DNA of 64,000 nt from Flavobacterium sp. JAS (lineage in GTDB: Bacteria; Bacteroidota; Bacteroidia; Flavobacteriales; Flavobacteriaceae), in NCBI RefSeq assembly GCF_020991455.1, contig NZ_JAJMOX010000014.1, positions 1 to 64,000 of the forward strand, in the 5' to 3' direction. This document shows, piece after piece, positions 1-8,071 of this stretch; position 1 is the stretch's first letter; each line of letters opens with the position of its first letter. The notes below the pieces were generated by a model. The model searched no databases, was not told where the DNA came from, and was given only the letters and a program-made list of their open reading frames with translations. Made by a program: the position numbers and the translations under genes.

Positions 1-29
1 GAATGACAATATTGCGGTTACTTTGCGTC

Positions 30-119
30 AAAGCATTAAATCCGTTTAATCCGTGAAAGCTGCGGCTAAATTATTTTAGACAAAGTAAATTCGGGAAAAT
101 TCGAGAAATTCGTGGCTAA
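30..119. repeat. Decayed intergenic repeat (ATTCGTGGCTAA type)
   Basis: The stretch ends in several TTCG-containing units and GAAATTCGTGGCTAA. Closely similar words occur at 46895-46985 and, with TCTGTGGCTAA, at 1276-1372. It lies just past the recF stop and carries no coding signal. It is probably a one-armed remnant of a dispersed repeat. Confidence 0.35.
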
Positions 120-126
120 AAAAAAA

Positions 127-1206
127 TCACAAATTAAATATCTTATAACTCTGATGTGTTGATTTTACAATCGCTTCGGTACGTTCTGGATGCGTGTCTG
201 AAATAAAAAGCTGGCCGAAAGTTTCGCTATTTACCATTTCGATAATTTTGGCAACACGACTTTCGTCTAATTTATCAAAAATATCATCAAATAATAAAAG
301 AGGTTTTACGCCACTCTGTTTTTTTAAAAATTCGAATTGAGCCAGTTTTAAAGCAATCAAAAAAGATTTCTGTTGACCTTGAGATCCAAATTTCTTTATA
401 GGATGTGAATCAATTTCAAATGATAAATCATCTTTATGAATTCCGACACTTGTATATTGGAGCGCGCGATCTTTATTAATGTTCTCTTTTAAAAGTGTCA
501 ATAAGTCTTTTTCGAACAAATGACTTTCATAAACCAATTGTACCGTTTCTTCAGATCCGGTTATGGCTTGATGGTGTATATTAAATATAGGTATAAATTG
601 CTCCAGGAAATCTTTTCGCTTTTCAAAAATAGATTGTCCAAAACTATTTAGCTGCTCATTATATATAGATAAGGTGTCATTGTCAAAAGTATGATTGAGG
701 GCAAAATACTTTAATAGCGCATTTCGCTGCACGATTACTTTTTGATATTGAATAAGCTGATGTAAATAAGTAGAATCTAATTGCGAAATCACACTGTCCA
801 TAAATTTACGGCGTGTTTCGCTTCCTTCAACAATTAAATCACGATCGGCTGGAGAAATAATCACAAGCGGAATAAACCCAATATGATCTGAAAATTTATC
901 GTAAGCTTTTCCGTTTCTTTTTAAGATTTTCTTCTGTCCTTTTTTTAAACTGCAAACGATTTGTTCTGTTCTGTCGTTTTTTTCTAATTCGGCATCAATT
1001 ACAAAAAACTCTTCTCCGTGTTTGATATTCTGAACCGCCAACGGATTAAAATAACTTTTTCCGTAAGCCAAATGATAAATTGCATCGAGCACATTGGTTT
1101 TTCCAATTCCGTTTTTGCCCACAAAGCAATTGATCTTGTGGTCAAAATCAAAACTGACTTCGGAGAAATTTTTATAATTGAATAAAGAAATTTTGTTTAA
1201 ATACAT
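127..1206 (-). CDS. recF: DNA replication and repair protein RecF
   Basis: RecF is an SMC-like ATPase that helps RecO and RecR load RecA at gaps in single-stranded DNA. The 359-residue protein has a Walker A motif GKNGIGKT at residues 30-37. An ABC signature-like GSQGQQKS lies about 30 residues ahead of the Walker B segment LLLFDDIFDKLDESR (from about residue 303), and a late SDTHPER follows. Length is normal for RecF. The start MYLNKISLFNYKNF matches the usual RecF N-terminus and no better start exists. It is transcribed away from the TPR gene across a 404-bp gap. Nothing odd was seen. The function is known from the family. Confidence 0.95.
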   Translation of the reverse strand: MYLNKISLFNYKNFSEVSFDFDHKINCFVGKNGIGKTNVLDAIYHLAYGKSYFNPLAVQNIKHGEEFFVIDAELEKNDRTEQIVCSLKKGQKKILKRNGKAYDKFSDHIGFIPLVIISPADRDLIVEGSETRRKFMDSVISQLDSTYLHQLIQYQKVIVQRNALLKYFALNHTFDNDTLSIYNEQLNSFGQSIFEKRKDFLEQFIPIFNIHHQAITGSEETVQLVYESHLFEKDLLTLLKENINKDRALQYTSVGIHKDDLSFEIDSHPIKKFGSQGQQKSFLIALKLAQFEFLKKQSGVKPLLLFDDIFDKLDESRVAKIIEMVNSETFGQLFISDTHPERTEAIVKSTHQSYKIFNL

Positions 1207-1275
1207 TTTTTAGGACTGAAAATAAGGCTTGCTTCTAGTGAATTTAGGCTCTTTGCTTTGCAGATTTAGGTTGTT

Positions 1276-1372
1276 TTCTGCCACAGATTGAAAGAATTTA
1301 AAAAGATTTCTTTGTCAAATCTAGTTTTATGACTTTTTTAATCTGTGAGAATCTGTGAAATCTGTGGCTAAA
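1276..1372. repeat. Imperfect inverted repeat in the recF/TPR intergenic region
   Basis: CCACAGATT at 1281-1289 pairs with AATCTGTGG at 1359-1367, and the right arm carries three tandem ATCTGTG words. The same words occur inside the composite repeat at 53458-53636. The rest of the 404-bp gap (1207-1610) shows no gene, only AT-rich sequence and the downstream promoter. Confidence 0.5.
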
Positions 1373-1580
1373 ATTACGGTATTAGCTGAAAAAAGCACTT
1401 TTTTTGGAAAGCAAAAGTTTAAGGGTGCAAATTATTGAAAATTATCGATATAATAGGCTTTTGGCGCATTTCAGGACGAATTATTTTGTTTGAAATCGTA
1501 AAGAAGTTGTCGTTTAGTAAAATATTTTTTTAAAACAGAGAGAAAATTGATTTTTTTTACGTTAGTTTCAATAAAAATTT

Positions 1581-1588
1581 TATTTTTG
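1581..1588 (+). promoter_or_regulatory. -7 element upstream of the TPR gene
   Basis: TATTTTTG matches the Flavobacterium -7 consensus TAnnTTTG and lies 22 bp ahead of the ATG at 1611. No convincing -33 TTG at normal spacing was found. The assignment is by motif only. Confidence 0.5.
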
Positions 1589-1610
1589 CCGTTCACTAAA
1601 TTAATTTGAA

Positions 1611-2393
1611 ATGGCTACTTATAATAAAAGAGGATATAAAACACCAAAAGAAAAAGAAGTTAAAGATGTTGTTACAGAAGAACAACAAGTAATCATTGAC
1701 GAAAAGGATAGTACAACGGCTGGTGTGTTCTCAAAATTAGATGAAACCGCTTCAAAAACTGAGGATTGGGTTGCTAAAAATCAAAAAATCATTATTGGTT
1801 TAGTTGCTGGTATTGCAGTTGCTACAATTGGATATTTGGCTTACCAAAAATTTATTGAAGCTCCTAAACAAAATGAAGCTGCAAGCGAAATGTTTGTTGC
1901 GCAACAAAATTTTGAAAAAGCAACAAATGGTGTAGCAAGCGATTCATTATATAAATTGGCTTTGAATGGTTCTGAAGGTAAATTCGGATTTGTTAAAATT
2001 GCTGACGAATATTCAGGAACTGATGCAGGAAACTTAGCGAACTATTATGCTGGTATCGCATCTTTGAATATTGGTAAATATGATGACGCTATTAAGTACT
2101 TAGGTAACTTTAAATCAAAAGAAGCTATCGTTGGTGCTTTGGCAATTGGTGCAATTGGAGATGCTTATTCTCAAAAGAACCAACAAAAAGAAGCTTTAGA
2201 CTATTATGTAAAAGCTGCTGAATCTAACAAAAATGATTTCACAACACCTCGTTTCTTATTAAAAGCAGGTAAAACAGCTTTGGCTTTAGGTCAAAAAGAA
2301 GACGCTATCAAATACTTAACTGATATTAAAGAAAACTACGATGCAGCTCCAGAAGCAGCTTCTGTTGATGTATTGATTGGATTAGCACAATAA
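1611..2393 (+). CDS. Membrane-anchored tetratricopeptide-repeat protein
   Basis: The 260-residue protein has a charged cytoplasmic N-terminus (residues 1-58), one membrane segment at about 59-80 (KIIIGLVAGIAVATIGYLAY), and an Ala- and Lys-rich helical C-terminal part with TPR-like units such as YYAGIASLNIGKYDDAIKYL and YSQKNQQKEALDYYVKAA. This layout resembles YfgM, an ancillary protein of the Sec translocon, but the specific role is an inference. It is encoded 81 bp upstream of ribH on the same strand and the two may be cotranscribed. No Shine-Dalgarno is visible, as is usual in this phylum. Highly expressed-looking codon use (many AAA, GAA, GCT) suggests an abundant protein. Confidence 0.75.
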   Translation: MATYNKRGYKTPKEKEVKDVVTEEQQVIIDEKDSTTAGVFSKLDETASKTEDWVAKNQKIIIGLVAGIAVATIGYLAYQKFIEAPKQNEAASEMFVAQQNFEKATNGVASDSLYKLALNGSEGKFGFVKIADEYSGTDAGNLANYYAGIASLNIGKYDDAIKYLGNFKSKEAIVGALAIGAIGDAYSQKNQQKEALDYYVKAAESNKNDFTTPRFLLKAGKTALALGQKEDAIKYLTDIKENYDAAPEAASVDVLIGLAQ

Positions 2394-2398
2394 AAATT

Positions 2399-2466
2399 TT
2401 AGACTTTAGATTTAAGATTGTAGATTTGTATTTAGGAATCTAAATTCTAAAATCAAAAATCTAAAA
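2399..2466. repeat. Short AT-rich inverted repeat (TTTAGATTT / AAATCTAAA words)
   Basis: The gap between the TPR gene and ribH is made almost wholly of variants of TTTAGATTT followed by their reverse complements (AATCTAAATTCTAAAATC and AAAATCTAAAAT). It can fold into a long weak hairpin. Repeats of this kind are typical intergenic filler in flavobacteria, and no function is evident. Confidence 0.4.
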
Positions 2467-2474
2467 TATTACTG

Positions 2475-3047
2475 ATGGCTACTGAAAATAAAAACTTATC
2501 AGAATACGATAAAAACACGATCCCAAATGCGAAAGACTTTCGATTTGGGATTGTTGTTTCTGAGTGGAACGAAACCATAACAGAAGGACTTTATAATGGC
2601 GCTTTTGATGCCTTAGTTGATTGTGATGTACCGCAACAGCAAATTATTCGTTGGAATGTTCCGGGAAGTTTTGAGCTGATTTATGGTGCAAAGAAAATGT
2701 TGCAAACGCAAAACGTAGATGCGGTTATTGTAATTGGATGTGTAATTCAAGGCGAAACCAAACATTTTGATTTTGTGTGCGAAGGTGTAACGCAAGGAAT
2801 TAAAGATTTGAATGTTCAGACTGATATTCCAGTTATTTTTTGTGTTTTAACAGACAATAACATGCAGCAATCTATTGACAGAAGTGGAGGAATTCACGGA
2901 AACAAAGGAACCGAAGCAGCAATTGCAGCAATAAAAATGGCTTATATTCGTCAGCAAGCTTCAATGTCACATCCGTTTCATCAACCATTATTGTCTTCAG
3001 GTGCGCTTCAAATCGAAGACAAACCAAGAAAAATTGAGAACGAATAA
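2475..3047 (+). CDS. ribH: 6,7-dimethyl-8-ribityllumazine synthase
   Basis: This enzyme condenses 5-amino-6-ribitylamino-uracil with 3,4-dihydroxy-2-butanone 4-phosphate in riboflavin synthesis and normally forms a cytoplasmic capsid-like shell. Family signatures are present in order: SEWNETITEGLYNGA, VPGSFELIYGAKKM, the catalytic-His region GETKHFDFVCEGVTQGI, and GGIHGNKGTEAA near the C-terminus. At 190 residues it is longer than the usual 150-160, with a tail of about 30 residues (QQASMSHPFHQ to the end) after the conserved fold. It sits between the TPR gene and mutL and ends at a clear terminator. The tail is an oddity of unknown role. Confidence 0.95.
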   Translation: MATENKNLSEYDKNTIPNAKDFRFGIVVSEWNETITEGLYNGAFDALVDCDVPQQQIIRWNVPGSFELIYGAKKMLQTQNVDAVIVIGCVIQGETKHFDFVCEGVTQGIKDLNVQTDIPVIFCVLTDNNMQQSIDRSGGIHGNKGTEAAIAAIKMAYIRQQASMSHPFHQPLLSSGALQIEDKPRKIENE

Positions 3048-3070
3048 AACACAATTGTTTTAAAAATACT

Positions 3071-3110
3071 AAAACCTATGCTGTGTAAAAAGAGTATAGG
3101 TTTTTTGTTT
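3071..3110 (+). terminator. Rho-independent terminator after ribH
   Basis: AAAACCTAT (3071-3079) pairs with ATAGGTTTT (3096-3104), followed by a T-rich run. It lies 24 bp after the ribH stop. Confidence 0.75.
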
Positions 3111-3267
3111 TTTTTATGATAGCTGTTATTCTAAAACCCAACAGAAATTCATTAAATTTGTACACCTTGGTTTTTAAAAACCATAAATGAATTAATAATA
3201 TTATCCTGAGATTTTTACAGACCATGTTTGTTCGAATTAGGGAACAACCTTTAACCCAAATTTTTTA

Positions 3268-5157
3268 ATGTCGAGTATTATTCAATTACTTCCTGATCAC
3301 GTTGCTAATCAAATTGCTGCCGGAGAAGTGGTTCAAAGACCAGCTTCTGTAGTAAAAGAGTTATTAGAAAATGCTGTGGATGCAAAAGCAACTGATATAA
3401 AATTGATCATTAAAGACGCTGGAAAATCATTGGTTCAGGTGATCGATAATGGTATGGGAATGAATGTAACTGATGCTCGTTTGTGTTTTGAGCGTCACGC
3501 AACTTCAAAAATACGTCAGGCAGAAGATTTATTCTCGCTTCATACTAAAGGTTTCCGTGGAGAAGCGTTGGCTTCTATAGCTGCTATTGCACACATGGAA
3601 ATGAAAACCAAGCAAGATCAGGACGAATTAGGAACTCATATTATAATTGAAGGAAGTAAATTTGTTTCGCAAGAAGTAGCCGTTTTACCAAAAGGAACTT
3701 CATTTGCGGTTAAAAACTTGTTTTTTAATATTCCGGCACGTCGTAATTTCTTAAAATCAGATACCGTTGAATTCCGTCATGTTATGGATGAATTTCAGCG
3801 TGTAGCTTTGGCACATCCAAATATTCATTTTACATTTTACCATAACGGAAGCGAGATGTATAATTTACCGGCGGCAGGTTATCGTCAGAGAATTGTGGGG
3901 ATCATGTCCGGTAAAACCAATGAAAAACTGGTACCCGTTAATGAAGATACCGAAATTATAAATGTTCAGGGATTTGTTTGCAAGCCTGAATTTGCTAAGA
4001 AAAGCAGAGGCGAGCAGTTCTTTTTTGTAAACGATCGTTTTATTAAAAGCGGATATTTACATCACGCGGTAATGGCGGCTTATGATGGACTTTTGAAAGA
4101 CGGTTCTCAACCAAGCTATTTCCTGTATTTACAAGTTCCGCCAAATACGATCGATATCAATATTCATCCGACCAAAACAGAAATTAAGTTTGATGATGAA
4201 CAGGCTTTATACGCAATTTTAAGAGCTTCTATAAAACATAGTTTAGGACAATTTAATGTTGCTCCGGTATTGGATTTTGATCGCGATGCAAATTTAGACA
4301 CACCATATCATTATAAAGATTTAGAAGCCGAAACGCCAACGATTCAGGTCGATGGAACTTTTAATCCCTTTACGGATGATAAAACCAATCAACATTATTC
4401 GAAATCAAGTTCGGGATCCGGTTCAGGATCAAGCTCATATTCAGGAGGATATTCTAAAAGAGTCGAACCTACCGCGAGCTGGGAAAGTTTGTATGTGGGA
4501 CTGAATACAGAAAGTATCGAAAGTTCACCTTTTACATTCGAAAACGAAGAAGTAACATCGTCATTGTTTAATGATGATGAGGTAGAACAAGCAAGTCAGG
4601 GAACGTATCAAATTCATAAAAAATATATAGTTTCACCAATAAAATCAGGAATGGTTATTGTTGATCAGCAGCGTGCACATCAACGTATTTTATACGAGCA
4701 ATTTTTGTTGAATATGACCGTTAATCAAGCATCAAGCCAGCAATTATTGTTTCCTTTGAATTTATTTTATTCGTCGAGCGAAATGGAATTAATCGAGGAG
4801 TTGAAGCCTTCATTAGAAACAACAGGTTTTGTTTTTGAAGAAGCTCAAACAGACCATATTGTCATTTCGGGAATCCCTGTAAATATTACAGAAAGTGAAG
4901 TCTCTCTTGTAATAGAGCAATTGCTGAGTGATTTGCAAGACGGAATTCCAGCCAATAGTTACAGTCAGAATGATACGATTGCGAAATCTATGGCCAAAAG
5001 TTTAGCGGTTAAAACCGGATCTTATTTAACCGAAAAAGAACAGGATAATTTGGTAAACGGATTATTTGCCTGTAAAGATCCAAACATTTCACCTTTTCAA
5101 AAACCTACATTCATCACGATGCGTGTTGAAGATATAGATAAAAAGTTTGCCTTATGA
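3268..5157 (+). CDS. mutL: DNA mismatch repair protein MutL
   Basis: MutL is the ATP-dependent matchmaker of mismatch repair. The N-terminal GHKL ATPase motifs are intact: EVVKELLENAVDA, VIDNGMGM, RHATSKI and TKGFRGEALASIAA within about 110 residues. They are followed by the transducer domain (HPTKTEIKF near residue 300). A low-complexity Ser/Gly linker (about residues 375-395) leads to the C-terminal dimerisation domain. The segment aligned with the endonuclease motif DQHAxxExxxxE reads DQQRAHQRILYE, so the first Glu is Gln, and the CPHGRP-like motif reads SPFQKP. Nicking activity is therefore doubtful. The length of 629 residues is normal. The stop overlaps the next ATG. Confidence 0.95.
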   Translation: MSSIIQLLPDHVANQIAAGEVVQRPASVVKELLENAVDAKATDIKLIIKDAGKSLVQVIDNGMGMNVTDARLCFERHATSKIRQAEDLFSLHTKGFRGEALASIAAIAHMEMKTKQDQDELGTHIIIEGSKFVSQEVAVLPKGTSFAVKNLFFNIPARRNFLKSDTVEFRHVMDEFQRVALAHPNIHFTFYHNGSEMYNLPAAGYRQRIVGIMSGKTNEKLVPVNEDTEIINVQGFVCKPEFAKKSRGEQFFFVNDRFIKSGYLHHAVMAAYDGLLKDGSQPSYFLYLQVPPNTIDINIHPTKTEIKFDDEQALYAILRASIKHSLGQFNVAPVLDFDRDANLDTPYHYKDLEAETPTIQVDGTFNPFTDDKTNQHYSKSSSGSGSGSSSYSGGYSKRVEPTASWESLYVGLNTESIESSPFTFENEEVTSSLFNDDEVEQASQGTYQIHKKYIVSPIKSGMVIVDQQRAHQRILYEQFLLNMTVNQASSQQLLFPLNLFYSSSEMELIEELKPSLETTGFVFEEAQTDHIVISGIPVNITESEVSLVIEQLLSDLQDGIPANSYSQNDTIAKSMAKSLAVKTGSYLTEKEQDNLVNGLFACKDPNISPFQKPTFITMRVEDIDKKFAL

Positions 5158-5903
5158 TGAAAATGACACCCGTAGTAAAACAATTATTGATAATTAATAT
5201 CATATTTTTTATTGGCTGCAATTTAGTTCCTGCTGCAGATGCATATTTTGCTCTTTTCTTTCCCGAGAATCCAGGATTTAGATTTTGGCAACCTATCACA
5301 CACATGTTTATGCATGGAAGTGTGATGCATATTGCTTTTAATATGTTTGCTTTATATTCTTTTGGTTCGACATTGGAACATTTTTGGGGCGGTAAGAAAT
5401 TCTTGTTTTTTTATATTTCTTGCGGATTAGGAGCGGCTTTGATAAATTATGCTGTAAACTATTATTTTTATCAAGATGCATTAAATACATTATTAGCTAA
5501 TGGCTACAATAAAGTTCAAGTTTTGCAATTATTAGATGAAGGAAAAATAGATACGAGATGGCAACAAATATTGTCTGTTTCTGAATTTAAACATTTTACT
5601 GAGGCTTATTTCGGGACTGTTGTTGGAGCTTCTGGAGCTATTTACGGATTGCTTGTTGCTTTTACTTTTATGTTTCCTAATGCGGAACTTGGAATTATGT
5701 TTATTCCAATTCCAATTAAAGCGAAATATTTTGTACCGGTTTATATGCTTTTATATGATGGTTTCTTTGGGATTTTAGGAAATTCATTCTTAGGTGTAGC
5801 AGATGGAGTGGCTCATTACGCACATATTGGCGGTGCACTCTTTGGATTTTTAATTATGTGGTATTGGAAAAAAAATCAGTTTAATCAAAATCGTTGGAAT
5901 TAA
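5154..5903 (+). CDS. Rhomboid family intramembrane serine protease
   Basis: Rhomboids cut membrane proteins within or near their transmembrane helices. The 249-residue protein has about six hydrophobic segments, the early loop motif HMFMHGSVMHIAFNMFAL (residues 50-67), the serine motif GASGAIYG with Ser160 as predicted nucleophile, and AHIGGALFGF with His224 as the partner. The start ATG overlaps the mutL stop (ATGA), giving translational coupling; an alternative start one codon later is possible. A second rhomboid gene follows after 44 bp. Catalytic residues are seen directly and the substrate is unknown. Confidence 0.9.
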   Translation: MMKMTPVVKQLLIINIIFFIGCNLVPAADAYFALFFPENPGFRFWQPITHMFMHGSVMHIAFNMFALYSFGSTLEHFWGGKKFLFFYISCGLGAALINYAVNYYFYQDALNTLLANGYNKVQVLQLLDEGKIDTRWQQILSVSEFKHFTEAYFGTVVGASGAIYGLLVAFTFMFPNAELGIMFIPIPIKAKYFVPVYMLLYDGFFGILGNSFLGVADGVAHYAHIGGALFGFLIMWYWKKNQFNQNRWN

Positions 5904-5947
5904 TTTTTAACTTTAATATAAAAAAATAAAAACTAAAGAAAGCTTTT

Positions 5948-6811
5948 ATGAACATTCTGGACGATTTAAAACTACAATATAAATTAGGTGGAATTGCAAT
6001 GCGTGTCATTTACTGGAACATTGCTTGTTTTTTGGTTTCATTAGTGTTTTTCTATCAATATTCTATTGGTCAATTTGCTTTTCCAAATTGGTTGGCTTTG
6101 TCATCAGATCCTAGTGTTTTCTTATATAAACCCTGGACATTTTTAACGTACGCATTCTTTCATGACGGATTTTTGCATTTGTTATTTAATATGATGGTTT
6201 TAAACTTTGCCAGTAATTTATTTCTAACCTTTTTTACTCAAAAGCAATATCTGGGATTATACATTTTAAGTGCTATTTTCTCTGGAGTTGTCTTTGCGTT
6301 GAGTTTTTACTTTTTAAATTTTGCGGCTTCTATTGTTGGTGCTTCCGCTGCTATTATGGCAATTTTGGTTGCAACCACAACGTATCAGCCCTTAATGAAT
6401 GTACGTTTGTTGCTTATCGGAAACGTTAAATTATGGCATATTACGGCTGTGATTTTGGTTTTAGATTTAATGCAGTTTCGTTTAGACAACACCGGCGGGC
6501 ATATCTCGCATTTAGCCGGAGCTGTTTTTGGATTTATTTATATTAAGCTGCTTCAAAACGGAACAGATTTGAGTATTATTATTTCCAAAACGCTTGATTT
6601 TTTTACAAATCTATTTAGAAAATCTCCATCGACCCCTTTCACAAAAGTTCATAAAAATTACAAAAAACCTACAGAAAAAGTGACGTCCCGAATTGTTACG
6701 AAAGACAAAACGCAACAGCAAATCGACGAAATTTTAGACAAGATTAGCCAGTCTGGTTATGATTGTCTCACAAAAGAAGAAAAAGAGTTTTTATTTAAAG
6801 CTGGAAAATAA
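5948..6811 (+). CDS. Rhomboid family protein with C-terminal DUF6576-like tail
   Basis: This second rhomboid-like protein has 287 residues. It keeps the loop motif FFHDGFLHLLFNMMVLNF (residues 70-87), a serine motif GASAAIMA with Ser133, and HISHLAGAVFGF with His188. The residue after the serine is Ala rather than the canonical Gly, but both catalytic residues remain. After the membrane part, residues about 205-287 form a charged soluble tail ending in QIDEILDKISQSGYDCLTKEEKEFL, typical of the DUF6576 tail found on Bacteroidota rhomboids. It lies between the first rhomboid and the EEP-family gene with short gaps, which suggests one operon from mutL onward. Confidence 0.88.
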   Translation: MNILDDLKLQYKLGGIAMRVIYWNIACFLVSLVFFYQYSIGQFAFPNWLALSSDPSVFLYKPWTFLTYAFFHDGFLHLLFNMMVLNFASNLFLTFFTQKQYLGLYILSAIFSGVVFALSFYFLNFAASIVGASAAIMAILVATTTYQPLMNVRLLLIGNVKLWHITAVILVLDLMQFRLDNTGGHISHLAGAVFGFIYIKLLQNGTDLSIIISKTLDFFTNLFRKSPSTPFTKVHKNYKKPTEKVTSRIVTKDKTQQQIDEILDKISQSGYDCLTKEEKEFLFKAGK

Positions 6812-6829
6812 TCCTTTTAGCAAACAAAT

Positions 6830-7876
6830 ATGAAAAACCTTTCGTGGTTTAATAAAATAATGTTCTTTTTGAATATAGTTCTGACTGTACTGACATTTAG
6901 TATCTATATTTTACCGTTTTTAGCACCTAAAAGTTTTCCGCTTTTATCGGTGCTGACGCTCTTTATGCCAGCTTTTTTTGTCCTGAACGGATTGTTCTTT
7001 GTTTATTGGGCAATTCAGTTTAAAAAGCGTCTTATTTTGTCTGGTTTGGTATTATTAACCGGAATTACATTTATAAGTAAATTTTATAAATTTTCGACGA
7101 AAGAATATGTAGCTGATGAAAGGGATTTTTCTGTGATGAGTTATAATGTGCGTCTTTTTAATGTTTTTAAATGGTTGGATCGTGATGATATTCCGTCAAA
7201 TATTAAAGCCTTTATTGACGAAAAAGATCCGGATATTTTGTGTATTCAGGAATATTCAAACTCTGCGCATTTAGATTTAAAAGTGTATCCGCATCGTTAT
7301 ATTTTTATTGAAGGAAATAAAATTAAAACCGGCCAGGCTATTTTTTCAAAATTTCCCATTATAAATGAGGGTAATATTATTTTTCCTAAGTCAGATAATA
7401 ATGTTATTTATGCTGATATAAAACGGGGTAAAGATGTGATTCGGGTCTATAATATGCACTTGCAGTCGATTAAGATTTCGCCTGATGTTAGTGATATTTC
7501 AAATAATATAGACAACGTAAATCAGGAAAAATCGCAGCTTATTTATACCAGAATCAGCAAGGGATTTAGACAACAACAGGAACAGGCTGAGATGTTCAAA
7601 GAAAATATCAAGCAATGTAAAAATCCGATTATTATTTGTGGTGATATGAATAATAGTCCGTTTTCATACGTGTATCGAAATATAAAAGGAAAACTAAAAG
7701 ATGCTTTTGAAGAAGCTGGGGAAGGTTTTGGAGCTACCTATAAATTCAAATATTATCCAGCCCGAATTGATTATATTTTTACAGACAGTAAAATGAAAGT
7801 GAAGCAATTCGAAAGTTTTCCGGATTTTGAAAACTCAGATCATTATCCAATTATGACGAGACTATCTATTGAATAG
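6830..7876 (+). CDS. Membrane-anchored endonuclease/exonuclease/phosphatase family protein
   Basis: The first 90 residues of this 348-residue protein hold about three membrane helices. The rest is an EEP (DNase I/exonuclease III-like) domain. Recognisable motifs are VMSYNVRLFN, DPDILCIQEYSN (metal-binding Glu), YNMHLQSI, CGDMNNSPFSYVY, RIDYIFTD and the final SDHYPIMTRL (catalytic Asp-His). EEP proteins cleave phosphodiester bonds in nucleic acids, lipids or small phosphates, and the substrate here cannot be told. It starts 18 bp after the second rhomboid and is probably the last gene of that operon. The long inverted repeat after it may stop transcription. Confidence 0.85.
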   Translation: MKNLSWFNKIMFFLNIVLTVLTFSIYILPFLAPKSFPLLSVLTLFMPAFFVLNGLFFVYWAIQFKKRLILSGLVLLTGITFISKFYKFSTKEYVADERDFSVMSYNVRLFNVFKWLDRDDIPSNIKAFIDEKDPDILCIQEYSNSAHLDLKVYPHRYIFIEGNKIKTGQAIFSKFPIINEGNIIFPKSDNNVIYADIKRGKDVIRVYNMHLQSIKISPDVSDISNNIDNVNQEKSQLIYTRISKGFRQQQEQAEMFKENIKQCKNPIIICGDMNNSPFSYVYRNIKGKLKDAFEEAGEGFGATYKFKYYPARIDYIFTDSKMKVKQFESFPDFENSDHYPIMTRLSIE

Positions 7877-7881
7877 TTTTT

Positions 7882-8056
7882 ACTGCAAAGATTTTTTTAC
7901 CGCAAAGTTCGCCAAGTTTTTTATGTAAGCTTATCATAAAAACACAAAGTTCGCAAAGCTATGTATTGATCTAGCTTTGCGAACTTTGTGTTTTCTACGC
8001 GCAATGTAAAATTAAATCTTTGCGAACTTTGCGGTTAAAAAAAATCTCTGCGGTAA
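7882..8056. repeat. Nested inverted repeat, TTTGCGAACTTTGTG family, copy 1
   Basis: Inner arms are perfect over 21 bp: 7941-7961 (containing CACAAAGTTCGCAAAGC) pairs with 7972-7992, with a 10-nt loop. Outer arms carry ACCGCAAAGTTCGCCAAG on the left and CTTTGCGAACTTTGCGGT on the right. Related copies lie at 17532-17679 and 30137-30285, with a composite relative at 53458-53636. It fills the convergent gap between the EEP and AraC genes and may act as a bidirectional terminator. Confidence 0.8.
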
Positions 8057-8071
8057 AAATTATACGGTAGT

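Noticed and set aside
7882..8056. Nested repeats as CRISPR or riboswitch
   Set aside because: The units are inverted, not regularly spaced direct repeats, and no Cas genes are present. No ligand-binding riboswitch core was recognised, and copies lie at convergent gene ends.
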